Of a stretch of DNA of 64,000 bases, positions 45,030 through 57,022 are shown one piece after another. Source of the stretch: Trichoplax adhaerens (lineage: Eukaryota; Placozoa; Uniplacotomia; Trichoplacea; Trichoplacidae); contig NW_002060945.1 in the NCBI RefSeq assembly GCF_000150275.1, forward strand, positions 1,616,199-1,680,198, written 5' to 3'. The number at the start of each line of letters is the position of its first letter. Within the stretch, counting starts at the first letter, position 1. The position numbers and the translations under genes were made by a program. Below the pieces are notes generated by a model. That model saw only the letters and a program-made list of their open reading frames with translations, was not told the origin of the DNA and did not search any database.

Positions 45030-46196
45030 CGTGATAATGGATTTGAGCTTCAGACAGTGCGATTGAGTAATAACTATATCATTAATATCATTTTGGTCAA
45101 AATGATCAATCGGATAGTATTCGTCTTGATTAACCGTAGTAAGGTTTACGAAATTGCTAATATTAAAGAGGGACGCTTAGTGGACAGATTACATAACTCG
45201 ATTCTAAATTTTACATCATGCAAAAGCATGCATTCAGAAGCTTTGTAGTATGCAATACGATGGAATTTGTTGTAACACAAATAACACTAAATACAATTTC
45301 GTTGAATAGAAGGAAAAGCCATCTTTAATTTTAGCAAAGAGCTGCTATACTATTTGATGTCTCGCAAACGTATGGGATGTTGTACGGACCATATAACAAT
45401 ATCAATGTCGGCTCCGGCTCCTTCGTTGTTCACTGACTAACAAGTAAAACATACTCTTAACGATAATAGCGAATCAACTAAACAGTTACGATACGAAACA
45501 TGTCAGCAATTATGTCAAATCTTTAGTAAAATTTCTGAAAAATTACTATTTATCAATAATCCTATTCCAGTTCGATGGTATGAAATTCTACAATTACTTC
45601 TAGAAGAAAGGGAAGAAAAGACGATAAAGAAGATACTTACTAAGGCAGAAGTTAAAGACTTGATATCCATACATCATTTAGCTGAAGACGGATAGAATAT
45701 AGATCATTTGTTATCATACTTGCATGATATCGGACAAATTGTCTATTGTGATAAGGACAAGATTTTAAGTAAAATGATAGTATCAGATATCGATTGGATG
45801 ATTGAGGTATTTTGTTCATTAATTCAAATTACACTTTTCAAATCTCCTCATACCGATGACTGGACAGATTGTGAGAAGATTAAGATTACTGGTAAAATAA
45901 GTGAACGATACATTCGACATGTTTGGTTTAAATTTAATCTAGATGACGATCATCGAAATGATGTATTATCTCTTAGGACTCATTACCATATACTATGTTC
46001 AGCAAGTGAATTGAAAGGAAATGATCATATCTATTTTATTCCATATCTTCTTCATACACAACCTAAGGGCGATGAATTATATCCATGGAATAGTGCAAAG
46101 TCGAAATGTATCTATTTAGAATTTGATTAGGAAGAGTTACCTAGTATTTCTGATATATTTCATTGTTTGATTCCACTATGTAGCAAAGTATTCATA
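45030..46196 (+). pseudogene. Broken LRR-ROCO remnant (COR domain)
   Basis: From about 45442 a frame reads QVKHTLNDNSES... through IPVRWYEILQLLLEE, KAEVKDLI and then a TAG at about 45694. The same frame resumes as NIDHLLSYLHDIGQIVYCDKD, IVSDIDWMIEVFCSLI and HYHILC to a second TAG at 46128-46130, after which EELPSISDIFHCLIPLCSK continues. The order PVRW helix, LHDIGQIVYC, then D-x-x-W-M-I-x-V-F is typical of the COR domain that follows the Roc GTPase in ROCO proteins. No intact Roc P-loop is visible. A short upstream piece, ELQTVRLSNNYI (about 45048), looks like one leucine-rich repeat, which ROCO proteins often carry. At least two in-frame stops and a TAA before 45442 mark it as decayed, unless the stops are spliced out. 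I infer a relic of an expanded receptor-like family. Confidence 0.6.
45165..45400 (+). repeat. Diverged duplicate of 48045-48270
   Basis: This segment and 48045-48270 share ordered blocks: TTAGTGGA...GATTA, AGCATGC, TGCAATACG..TGGAATTT, AACAC/ACGTGAATA...CTAAAT and TACTATTT..TATCTCG/TGTCTCGCAAAC. They differ at roughly a third of positions by eye. The first copy sits inside the LRR-ROCO remnant, so the second is probably another decayed fragment of the same gene family. Confidence 0.5.
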
Positions 46197-46207
46197 TCAA
46201 CGCAGCC

Positions 46208-46376
46208 GAAAACAGTCCCTATCAAAGTATCTGTAGAGACATAGATGAAAATGGTCCCTATCAAAGTGTGTGCAGATATAGACGAAAACGGCCCCTATCA
46301 AAGTGTCTGTAGAGACACGGACGGAAATGGCCGCAACCAAAGTGTCTGCAGAGACACAGACGAAAACGGTTCCTAA
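46208..46376 (+). repeat. Four 39 bp units encoding a 13-residue repeat
   Basis: Four tandem units with CAAAGT anchors at 46223, 46262, 46299 and 46338 (spacings 39, 37, 39). Read in one frame the units give PYQSICRDIDENG-like 13-residue blocks; the third interval is two bases short, which shifts the frame. Blocks 1-2 are open in one frame and blocks 3-4 (PYQSVCRDTDGNG, then QSVCRDTDENG and a stop) in another. A period of 13 codons and mostly silent or conservative changes suggest a former coding repeat. It follows directly after the COR remnant and was probably its C-terminal tail. Confidence 0.65.
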
Positions 46377-48044
46377 TTATTATTGATTATACTCAAAATT
46401 AGCGTAATATACTATCGTTTCATGACCGAATTAAATATTTTATAACATTGAAGTACGGTCTGGTATTTTCTGCGATTTTTTCTAAACTAGAAGTTGAACA
46501 TTTACGTCAGTTTTTTATTTTAGAATGTTAATTAATTTTATGATCTGAAATGTTAAGCAGTCAATGTTGGATTAAATAGTTACGTGGGTCGAGTTATATT
46601 GTAAAATATGTTGCAATGACAATGATTATTGTTAGCGAACTTTTATTAAAATCTTTTGAAGTAGTCATGTTATATATATATATTTTAATTACTTTAAAGG
46701 ATGTTTATATTCGCTTATATAATGTTTTACCACATTAAAAATAACGTTCTATTTAAGTGTATTTTGTCAAGGCGTTCATTGATATAAGACTTCATGTAAG
46801 AGCTGTTTATTTTATACTTCCTTAAATTTTAGGTTGAATACGGTATTACTGTATGTAGATTGTTTTACCATTAGAATAGTATTTTAACATTTTGATTATT
46901 GAATTTTTGATTTCAATCATTCGGAATTATAGATAAATGAATTTTTTTCCTCCATTCTCAACATTAACGTTAATATACGAAGTTCAATTAACTGGATAGC
47001 AATTGCATATGTATTAAAATATCAGTCATATTATTTATCGCTCATCATCATCTATTCAGAAAATTTACATTTCGTTATGTATTGTTACTATGACTAAAAT
47101 TATATGTTCATGAGAATGTAGCAAAATCAGGCTCTGCCTATGCTTTAAGATAACATACTAAACTGCCTAAAGCTTGTAAATTGTTTATTATTCGATACTA
47201 CATTATTAACTAAAGAAAATTATATTATAAATAGCAAAGATTTACATTATTAAGTAAAGAATATCCTACTACAAATAGCAAAGATTTCTTGAAAACAAGC
47301 ATCAAATCTAAATTTTGTAACTTTTTTTATGCTTGTATTGACGGTTGCTAGGAAATTTATTGTCTTTGATGAACGGACTAATCATTACAATTATCAAGTA
47401 TTCATTTTGATATTGAGCAAACAATAATTAACTAAACGCATAATTACTGATGAAATAGTAGAAAAATTTAAGTTTATTACATTGAAGTTGCGACTCTTTG
47501 TTTCAATGTCTTAATTTATACCAACACAGAAGTCAATGATAAAATTCGAAAAGTCAATAATTGAGAATTCTTCGCTTTCAATTTCTACGTTATGGATTTG
47601 TGTTGATCAAGATATACACCTATTCATTTATCTTATTAATGATTATTCGCACCTTTAAGTGGTACTACTTTAATATCAGTATGAAACGAATTTGAAATGC
47701 AAAAACAATTTACTTTGCGACTTTTATAGTATAGCATTTTCGTATGAGCACTTTACCAGAGTAACGTTCATTTTTCTTCATAGCCTTAAGCGCGGCTACG
47801 AGTATTATCTTTAATTTGCATGATCTTATGAGAGTTCAACGCTAAGTTATAAGGATTTAATACAGTACAGTACATATGAATATATTCAAGGTAATGCATT
47901 AGTACACTATAGCTCGTATTTAGCCATCTAACAGAAAATGATCAATTGCACTATAGCCTAATTTATTGACCTCATCCAAGAATTGTCCAGCAATAGCTAA
48001 TTTGGGCTCACCATCTTAAATTAATCATTTTCTACATTTAGAGA

Positions 48045-48270
48045 GGAGCCTTTAGTGGATAAATTAGATAACCCTATTTTAACTTTCATATGATGGAAGA
48101 GCATGCTTCACGAACTTGCAATACGCAGTATGGTGGAATTTACTGCAACGTGAATACAGCTAAATCCAACTTGCTGAATACGAAGACAAGCGCAATTTTG
48201 ATGAATAGCTTCCATTTCCTCCTACTATTTTATATCTCGTAAACAGATCAAGGGTATACACTGTCTTCAA
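48045..48270 (+). repeat. Second fragment related to 45165-45400
   Basis: Ordered blocks match the segment inside the ROCO remnant, for example TTTAGTGGATAAATTAGATAA, GAGCATGC, TGGAATTTACTGCAAC and TACTATTTTATATCTCGTAAAC. No open frame is preserved. Read as a decayed copy. Confidence 0.45.
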
Positions 48271-51200
48271 TGGCGGCTCAGCATAGTGCTTATCTATAAG
48301 CAGTAACTAACTGCGTTATTCTCATAGAAGAACAGATTCTTTACATGTTGAATCAGTAGCTACTGCCATGGACTACAGTATTTAGCCTATCTTAAGCTAT
48401 AATAATTATTCATCTCTCAACCAATTAGAAGTCTTCGTTGCGTAATCAATTATTCTCTAAAATACTATAGTTCATAATAGAGTCTGTGCTAAATGACATT
48501 TCTATGCTTTATAAATGTTCATTCATTTAAATTTTGATTAGAATTCCTGAACTTATACGCGTATATTGGCCAATAAATTATTACGTATATATTGAATAAT
48601 GTACCTGTTACAATAGTAGTGTAAGGATTTTGTATTTACATATAAAGTATGTGTTACAGTTAATAGACAAGTTTATATGTGACCTATGAAGTTTCTATTA
48701 AATCATATCAAATGCGATGGTATTTCTCAGAATCGAATCCTATTTTAATTTACTAAATTAAAAACGTCTAAATTATCCTTTGCATATTTAAATAAACACT
48801 TATTCATTCGCATATGGTATAACTCCAATTGGGAGGGCTTTTTCGATTACACTTTGCTATTTTTACGAAGCCTCAGTGATGTTCTGGCTTAAGATTATAC
48901 GTGTAGTAGTTTCTCTTTCAAATTATATCTTTAGGTTTTACTATAAATTTTAGCCTTTGCATTTGTGAATATGTTAACGGCAGATACCATACATTACGAA
49001 TCAACAATTTTCATCTAGAACTCTATATAAAGTAGAGAGTACTAGTATAAATACATTACCTGAATGAGGACTGTACAATACATTTCGTTAGTATTCTTAA
49101 TGCTAAATATATTTAATGATTTCTTTTTGTATCCTTAAGTTAGAATAGATTCCTTAAAGGCTTTAAAAAATCCAAAGACTCTTCAAATCTACTATATAAA
49201 TGTACATCGATGTACCATAAAGGACCCACGGCACATTTTCTTAAATAAAGTATCATCATGTGTAGAGAATAGTTCAAATGCCTATGATATTTTCAGGTAT
49301 CAGTTTAGGGAGACCTATACGAAAAGACTTAAAATGAATTTGAAATACAAAAACATAACGCTACACATCTTGTTTTCTCGCTTGAGATTGAAATGCAATA
49401 ACGTGCAACATATGAACACTTTACTTGATTAATATTCATTTTCTCACAATAAATAAGCATGATTAATAGCAATGTCCATAATTATGGTTGATTAATTTTT
49501 AGTCATAAAAATTTAGTTACTGGAAATAAATCTAGATTTAACACATGCAATCAATGTAGTATGTATATAATCATATACTCTGGTTTTAAGTTATACGCTC
49601 GTATAGTAGAAAATAGGTGATCACACTATAATTTATTGATACTACGCTACTAGCGATTTCGTCACGGCTAATTTGTCTAACCATCCCTAATACATTACTT
49701 TCTGTCGTATGTATAAGGTAAAATAAATGGATTACTTAGCCTAATCTTAACATTTTATTTACATAAAATTGGATCACCCTTTGCTTTATATTTAGTTGAA
49801 AATGGACAGTACCGGTACTCCATGAAATAGATATGAATAATGCATGAGAATAAATAGACAAGTACATAAAATACGTATATTTACTAAGCAAGAAACTGTA
49901 ACATGACTAGTGTTATGTGTTAAGATGAATGAATCTGAACTGGGAGTTAAGCTAAATCATTTATTTTCTTGTTTTCTCAATAGCAAAACTGCAATCTATT
50001 TAAGGGAATTCGATTTTAGATTTTATTAATAAAATGAGCATAGTATTATGATATTAAGACTAAACAAACTGTTTTATAAATATACGAGCATAGAATTTCT
50101 TTTTTCACTTTAGCAATGCATGACTTATTATAGACATGTTAGGTTAAAGGCAAATAGATACTACTAATTGCATAGCTTAGATGATAATCTAACAATACTG
50201 CACATCGCTTATATGCGAGGATACTATTGAAATGATAAGGTTGATCAGTGCAGAAAAAGATTAATCAACTTGTGGATTATCGCGTCAATGAAATAGATTA
50301 ACAACCTTAAGAGTAGACATCAGCTTTATTGATATAGCTAGGCCTAATCAACACGCTAGCATTTAAATGCAATGGATTGAATATCAGCATTCTTCATGAA
50401 CAAGCGAATAATTGATGAATAGAAAACAGATTGATCAATCTGCCTAATCGTAAATTCACCAATAACTAAATAGTCAATACTTTTATCATCGGTTTTCGTA
50501 GGTTCAAAGTTATGAAAAGACCTAAATACATAACTCTCACGGTAGTCTTTAATCCATTTTATCTGTAATCAATTCTTTTATACATTGGATTGAAAGGAAT
50601 GCATATCAATTAGATATTATCTCGTTAGCGGAGCTGGTATCTTTTCAATAACACTATACGTTTATTTACATTTATCAGAATAATTTACTACAGTCGTGAG
50701 AAATAAAGCAATCTTACACCGTTAGCTAGTCTAATTTAATTGGATTATTATCATAACCCTTTCAATTAGGAGCACCTTTAGCTTTCAAAAATGCGTAACA
50801 TGTACATTGCTTTTGGATATTCATAGTTTTTGAGTCTTGATGTAAATAAATGGATAGATTAGTTTCTGTAGCGATTGCGGCCTCAACGAATAATTAATAA
50901 CACCCATCTGTTCTTTTTATATCCGTTTGTTTCTTTGGCGCGCTATCAATTTTTATCGTTTTATTTCACCCTTTATCTGACGTATGATTTATGGATCATA
51001 GGTTGGATCTGTTATCCAGTGATGATGCTGATGAATATGTTCTATGTACACATTGATGAAAGGTAAAGAATAGGAGAGTGAAGACGTCAGAATGTTAACG
51101 CATATGTTTAGAAAGCTACCAACAATATTTGTATATCGATGGCATGGATGATCAGTGAATTGTATAAACTTCATATTGTTCTCTCTTAACTAGTTGTATA

Positions 51201-51514
51201 GTACAATTTAGGCAATTAGTTGGAATTGACATCTTTTATATCCGATTGTATAAATTACATTTAATTACCTTGGAGTTCATAATGTAAATATGCTGCTATT
51301 GGTTCACTTAATCGTTACCTTTATGTCATGTAAAGCTTACTACTACGATACTTAACTACTATTCTAAATTGCCGATACGCGTCTACCCATTTTTCTATCC
51401 AACATATACAGTAAGATGAGATTACAACGTTGATTACAACTAAGGAATTACAGTATTTTCCATCGCATAATAAACAAGAATTAAAATTGTGCCGTATCTA
51501 AGTTATCACTTTAG

Positions 51515-51591
51515 ATATCTAATCTTTTTTCAATTATTGGTTTGGAATTGGATCCTGCATGGGAAGTAATATCCAATGACAACGAAAACAA
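51515..51591 (+). CDS. Candidate isolated exon, unrecognised
   Basis: Bounded by a TTTAG acceptor and an AA|GTAAGT donor, open in one frame: ISNLFSIIGLELDPAWEV and on to NDNENK. Both splice sites are good, but no partner exon was identified. Confidence 0.2.
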
Positions 51592-51859
51592 GTAAGTCAA
51601 GATAATAATTAATAGCAAAGAGTAAACATTTTATCGATAAAAAATCGGCCCCGTTATTCAACTAGCTGCTGTTATACAGCCATCTTGTTAAGACAAAGTT
51701 ACCTATAAAATATATTGATAGAATAATAATGGTGACCATTTTGATATGTCAAGAGAAAGAAAAAACACTCTGTTTTCTAACAATTTCTACTCTGATAATA
51801 ACGATAAGTTCTCATAAAAATTCTGAGAACTAATTACTGTACAAGTTATTTTAACTTAC

Positions 51860-52070
51860 TGTTCCTCCTAAGCCCAAAAATGATTTCTATTTGCTCTTTG
51901 TCTTCAATATTAATGTACCGTGTTTTACTAATCTCCTCGTTGGACATTAAAAGATGGCCCAGTCTTAATGTATGTAAACTAGGCGTAGAGTGATATAACA
52001 TTGTCGTGGGAGTAGCGATCGGTAAAGGATGAGTCATAGTGTTTTCATATTTGCTACAAAAACTCAGCAT
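51860..52070 (-). CDS. Candidate first exon, unrecognised
   Basis: A minus-strand frame starts at ATG 52070 and reads MLSFCSKYENTM... through LRLGHLLMSNEEISK and IEIIFGLRRN to a consensus GTAAGT donor at 51859. The residue mix looks protein-like (balanced charge, no long low-complexity run). No downstream exon was found and no family is recognised, so this may be chance. Confidence 0.2.
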
Positions 52071-55000
52071 GAGCTAAAATTGATACCTTCCAATACATTT
52101 TTTCTTACTCAGAACGTCTTTCTTTGCCTTGATAACTAATTTCCGTTATACAATAATTTAACGAAGGTGTCATATAAGCCCAAGTGATAGTTCATTTATT
52201 AATAGTTGGGCTTTAACGGAAATTGTAAAGATAGATTAGGCTAAAAGATTCCAAAGTACTATAATGAAAATAAATCGAGGAAGTAGTTTGGGTGATCATA
52301 AGGCTAATGGCTTTTTTGATGAACGGTGCAACATTATTTTCGATGTTATCACTTCCTATCCAGCTATAATGGCGGTCATGTTTGATCGTCATTAATATCT
52401 CAGAATTAATTTTACGATTACAATTTAATATAATAACTCTAAGCACCTATTCCTAAACCCTTCCTATTGCGGGAGTCTATGGAATCATCATCATTCAATC
52501 CGATATTTGTATTAGCATTCAGAAATTGAACTGTCATATAACATGAAAAATTAAAAATTTGACTGTCCTTATGGTATATACGGTCGCATCATCATTATTC
52601 TGTCGAAGGTACCAAAATAGTAAAATCAATCGGGTTTACGTAATGAGCACAAGGATAAGTAAAGTTTCTCCAATAGAAAAGAAAGGTAGATATCAATCCG
52701 AGCAAACTATTAGAATCAAACGACCACAATATAGACTGATGGAATCAGACTCGTACACCCGCTGATATCTCTACATTAATTTTAAATCGATCTTGTCCCG
52801 TCAAACACTGTAATAACGATTATGGATCATTCTTTATTTCTATTGATTATTATTATCTACCCATTAATGACGATATGATTGATTTTTCTCATGGTAGATG
52901 TAACAAAAAGCAGCCATTAGACACCCTCTAACATGAACTAATTTTCTTTGACACCATGCGAACTATTAAAGTTAACAATTGAGAACTGAATATAAACGAC
53001 AGTTTAATTTCCGTCATGGTAATTGTTTATTTTTACTCGTTAAAAAATGAGAATCGAGATGAAGTTGCAGCAATTTGCCACGTTAGAATAGTGGTTGATG
53101 ATAATTATGCATTTTTTTACATGTTCAATCCATTATCTAAATTGTTACTGTAGTATATCGTTAAGTTTTTACTAATTGGATCAGTAGAAAGTCATTTTAA
53201 TGTGAAAACTAGGTAATAGGATTGTCTAGGCAGCAAGCATCTTTGTTCGAAAGTTTTCAAAGTTGCAATAATGTAACAATAAAATTACACTAAACACATA
53301 GTTTTACATTAATTAAACTATGGAAACTCTTAATAGATGGCGTTAGTAAATCGTAGATGTATTTTAAATCTATTTTTTGAGATCTGTAGAGTCATTTTAG
53401 CGTTTTTTCATTTCTCTGCATATAACATAAATATGATCAGATAAAAGTGGAAGAGGGTGGGAGGGGAATTTTGTCTCGTTTTTTTTGTCTTGATCTCGTC
53501 AAATTAATGATAAGTAAATGATGTAACCTCTATTACTCTTGCACACGATTCCAATTTCAATTTAATATGAAAGTTACCATCACTGCCCTACCAAACATAT
53601 TGTAAGACATTTAATACTTTATCGTTGATCTTGGTTTGCTTATTCCTTCATCATTGTACGAATATTAAAGTCTACTTATACGGTTATACTGTTAGCTTAT
53701 TACAACAGAAAATAAAATCATCAAATCAATAATTCGTGGACTTCCCATTTTTATCGGAGTAATTAAAGTTACTTACATTCTGACCTTATCACCATTAAAT
53801 AAAAAAATTATTCTAGTAATCATTATTTAATTCTTAGTAACTGGAATTGTTTTATTAAGCAATGTTTATGATTATTTTGATATAATTGAACAACTTTAGA
53901 TATTATATCGTGACGCCGTGGAATTGAGATAAATTCCCTTTGATCAGATCATCAAGGCTATCATGTCATTTAAGACTACATTTTGGTAGTGGTTTATACT
54001 CCGCTACAGTTAAACTCAAGACTTTCATGTCATTTAGTTTCTCCGAATTATCGTAGATTATAATTTTAATTGAGGCGGTTATCTGCGCCCTATTCCTGTA
54101 ATTTACTTTCAATAGACACTACTAAAAGTAACCTTAGCAATTTGACTTATTCGCTTAAACGACATAAAATAGTCGTTACTTCAGTTTATATCCAGTAGAT
54201 ACTATAATTTCCTCCTGCAACTATGCTCAAGATTGATAAAGGATCATGCCGATTTAAAGTTTATCTATAACCGCGAGTTACTTGCTAACTATAGTTAAAG
54301 ATTATGTCACATAATTAACCGTTAATGTATGTTTTATAGATAAACTTTGGTTAGCATTTTATACTGATTGTTACTACACTCGATAGGCTAGGGTTATAAC
54401 TATCTATAAATTGGGAAATTATTTCCTTTGGTAATGATTATTACTTAAAAAATGCTGATGATATTAGATTATTTGCCTTTGGGTAATATATTATGCATGG
54501 GATGGAAATACACATGATAAAAAACGATGATCGGCGATTATGACGACAATGATCATCCATGAAGGAGGCTAAGTAACGAGGGTTGGATTTCTTACCCATA
54601 GCATCATTGTCATACAGTAGTATAGGGCATAACGGTCATGAAAGAGTGATGTAGGATAATAGTAAGGGTAGAAAAGCGGCAATATAAGCGGACAATAAAA
54701 CCAGGAGGCGATTTGAAAACAATATAAATAGATTTACATGATAAGAAAGAGACCAAGGAAATTTATTATTTTAATGCCCCCAACATCGATAAAGGCTCAA
54801 TTAAAGCGATCTAAACTTCAATGATGACATCTTATTTGCTATTCATTGCCACGATGGTAGCAATATGTCCATTTTTTGAAGGTAGTGTTAACCATTTTTA
54901 GAAATAAGGACAGTGTGACCGTTGATGAATTTAATTCTATATTGGTCAAGTTGAATTTTCTAACCATGCCTGCCAACATTTTTATGTATTGTCATTCTCA

Positions 55001-56991
55001 TGTCAACTATGCATAACGTTGATGAAAATCATCATCGCTATCATGTGATTGATCAACTATCGATCTGATATGGCTTTGATATCTATGCCGTGATGGCATA
55101 GAGCCAAGCCATGCAGTTGGTCATTGGATATTATTAATTTTAACACATTAACGGGTGATGAAAATCAAACGTGATAATGCTATCTTTGACTTTTACTCAA
55201 CACTAACTGTTCAAACACGATTATCAACCACGATATCAATAGTAATGATTTTCCTTCATTCATGTAACAGTAGGATTAGTGCATCAGAATGCGCTACTCT
55301 CCAACCTTCAATTAATTCCGATGATACTGTATGATGTAATGATGACAACATTTTATGCTATCAGTTGCTATGGTAGATTACATAAGAATGGTAGAAATGT
55401 AAACATCGTATAAGTCATTGCTAAAATTATAACCGTCTGTTTTATCCTACCATGGATCGCGTTTTAATGTTGATTTCACGTAATTGACGTTTAATTCTCA
55501 CATTGCTTCCCTATGGATATTTATGCAAGGATAGTTTGTAACTTTCTGATATGTAATAATTTAATGGGAGATTATTTTAGACCATCAAAAAGGGGAATAT
55601 CCATCAGTCGTTGCATGCTATTTAATCATCACGGGAAAGCACGTGATATCATTTGCTTACTGCAGACGACATCGATCGGGACAATAATATTTTTGGGCGT
55701 TTACTGTACATCGATCTGTGGATAATTAATCAACATTGGCATTTTTAACGTTCCTCTTGGAGTATTTGTTTATGCCCGTATAAGATGTATTCAGTTTATA
55801 GTAGATACTCGATCAACTCGAGTATACTAATGGTACTGTAGATGAGTGATAGTAGCGACTTAAATCAATATCATTCACGTTGGTAACGGTTGAAATAAAA
55901 AATAATAAAATATTGCCGTTACAATGACGACAAAACTGTTCATAATAATCCTCATATTACCGCGATCTAATTGTGACCAATTACATTCTTTTACATCATT
56001 TGTTTGTATTATTCTTATCCTTCATGATAAAAAGGATGTTTCCTTGATTAAATTGCTTCCTTTGATGAGACGATTGATCCTATGATATATGATGATGATT
56101 GTTGAATGCTTTGCCTGGTACTGGATGGATGGCGCAAGTCCACGACACAATGTTTATTATCTACTCGTTTTGAATCAAGCTGAGAAAATGAACGACTAAG
56201 ACGGTGCCATCGATCCCATCGACCGATTCAATACTTGTTGCTATTCTATCCCTTACATTATAGCCCGGATCGCCATTGCATTTCATTCTCTTCGAATTAG
56301 GTTACAAAGTACAACTACCGTCGCTGTAGAGAATTCTATTCATTTAAATCTTATTTCTGGACAGATAATTTGATGATCCTACGCATCGCGTTGCTGCATG
56401 ATTTGACATCATCGCCATAGCTATCCGCGATTTTTCAGATCTCAAATGAGTCCAGCTCCTCATCGCCTACTCCCCAACGACTCGTACTTCCGCAAAACAT
56501 GAGCATTTTATTCTATTTATACTAATTCATGTTGCAAAATTTGAACTAGTCGACTACAGTAAACTACATCGTCGTCACTGTTTATCTTTTAGTCAAAAGC
56601 CATTTCATCGTATTCATTTTTATGCTATGACTGCACAGACAATTTCATCCTCCTATCTATGGAGTTGATTGATCATTTCCTATCATCGCCCTAGTCATGC
56701 AACACTTTTCCACGTGTAGTATTTCAAATTGGAGCCATTTTTTCTCATTACTCACTACCTCACTCCTTCGCCAAGACATTACCATTTAATGCCATCCGTG
56801 CCTGTCCTAAGGCAGAATGCCAACAACTTACGGACACGCGAACAGACGGATATCTCTCGTCATACGTCATATTCACTCTTCCATGATCGTGTTCTTCTCA
56901 GTCGTGTAGATATCGCCATATGATACGCATACTACATTCTTGGCACTATACTGTTCTACTAGTTTGTTACTGACCGTAAGGACGGCACTAC

Positions 56992-57022
56992 CATAGAGTT
57001 TTCTTTCAAGAGAAACTCTATG
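56992..57022. other. Short stem-loop
   Basis: CATAGAGTTT (56992-57001) pairs with AAACTCTATG (57013-57022) around an 11-base loop. It is not the histone mRNA stem-loop, which has a GGCTCTTTTCAGAGCC core. Function unknown. Confidence 0.35.

Noticed and set aside
56992-57022. Histone 3' stem-loop
   Set aside because: The stem and loop sequences do not match the histone consensus and no histone gene is nearby.
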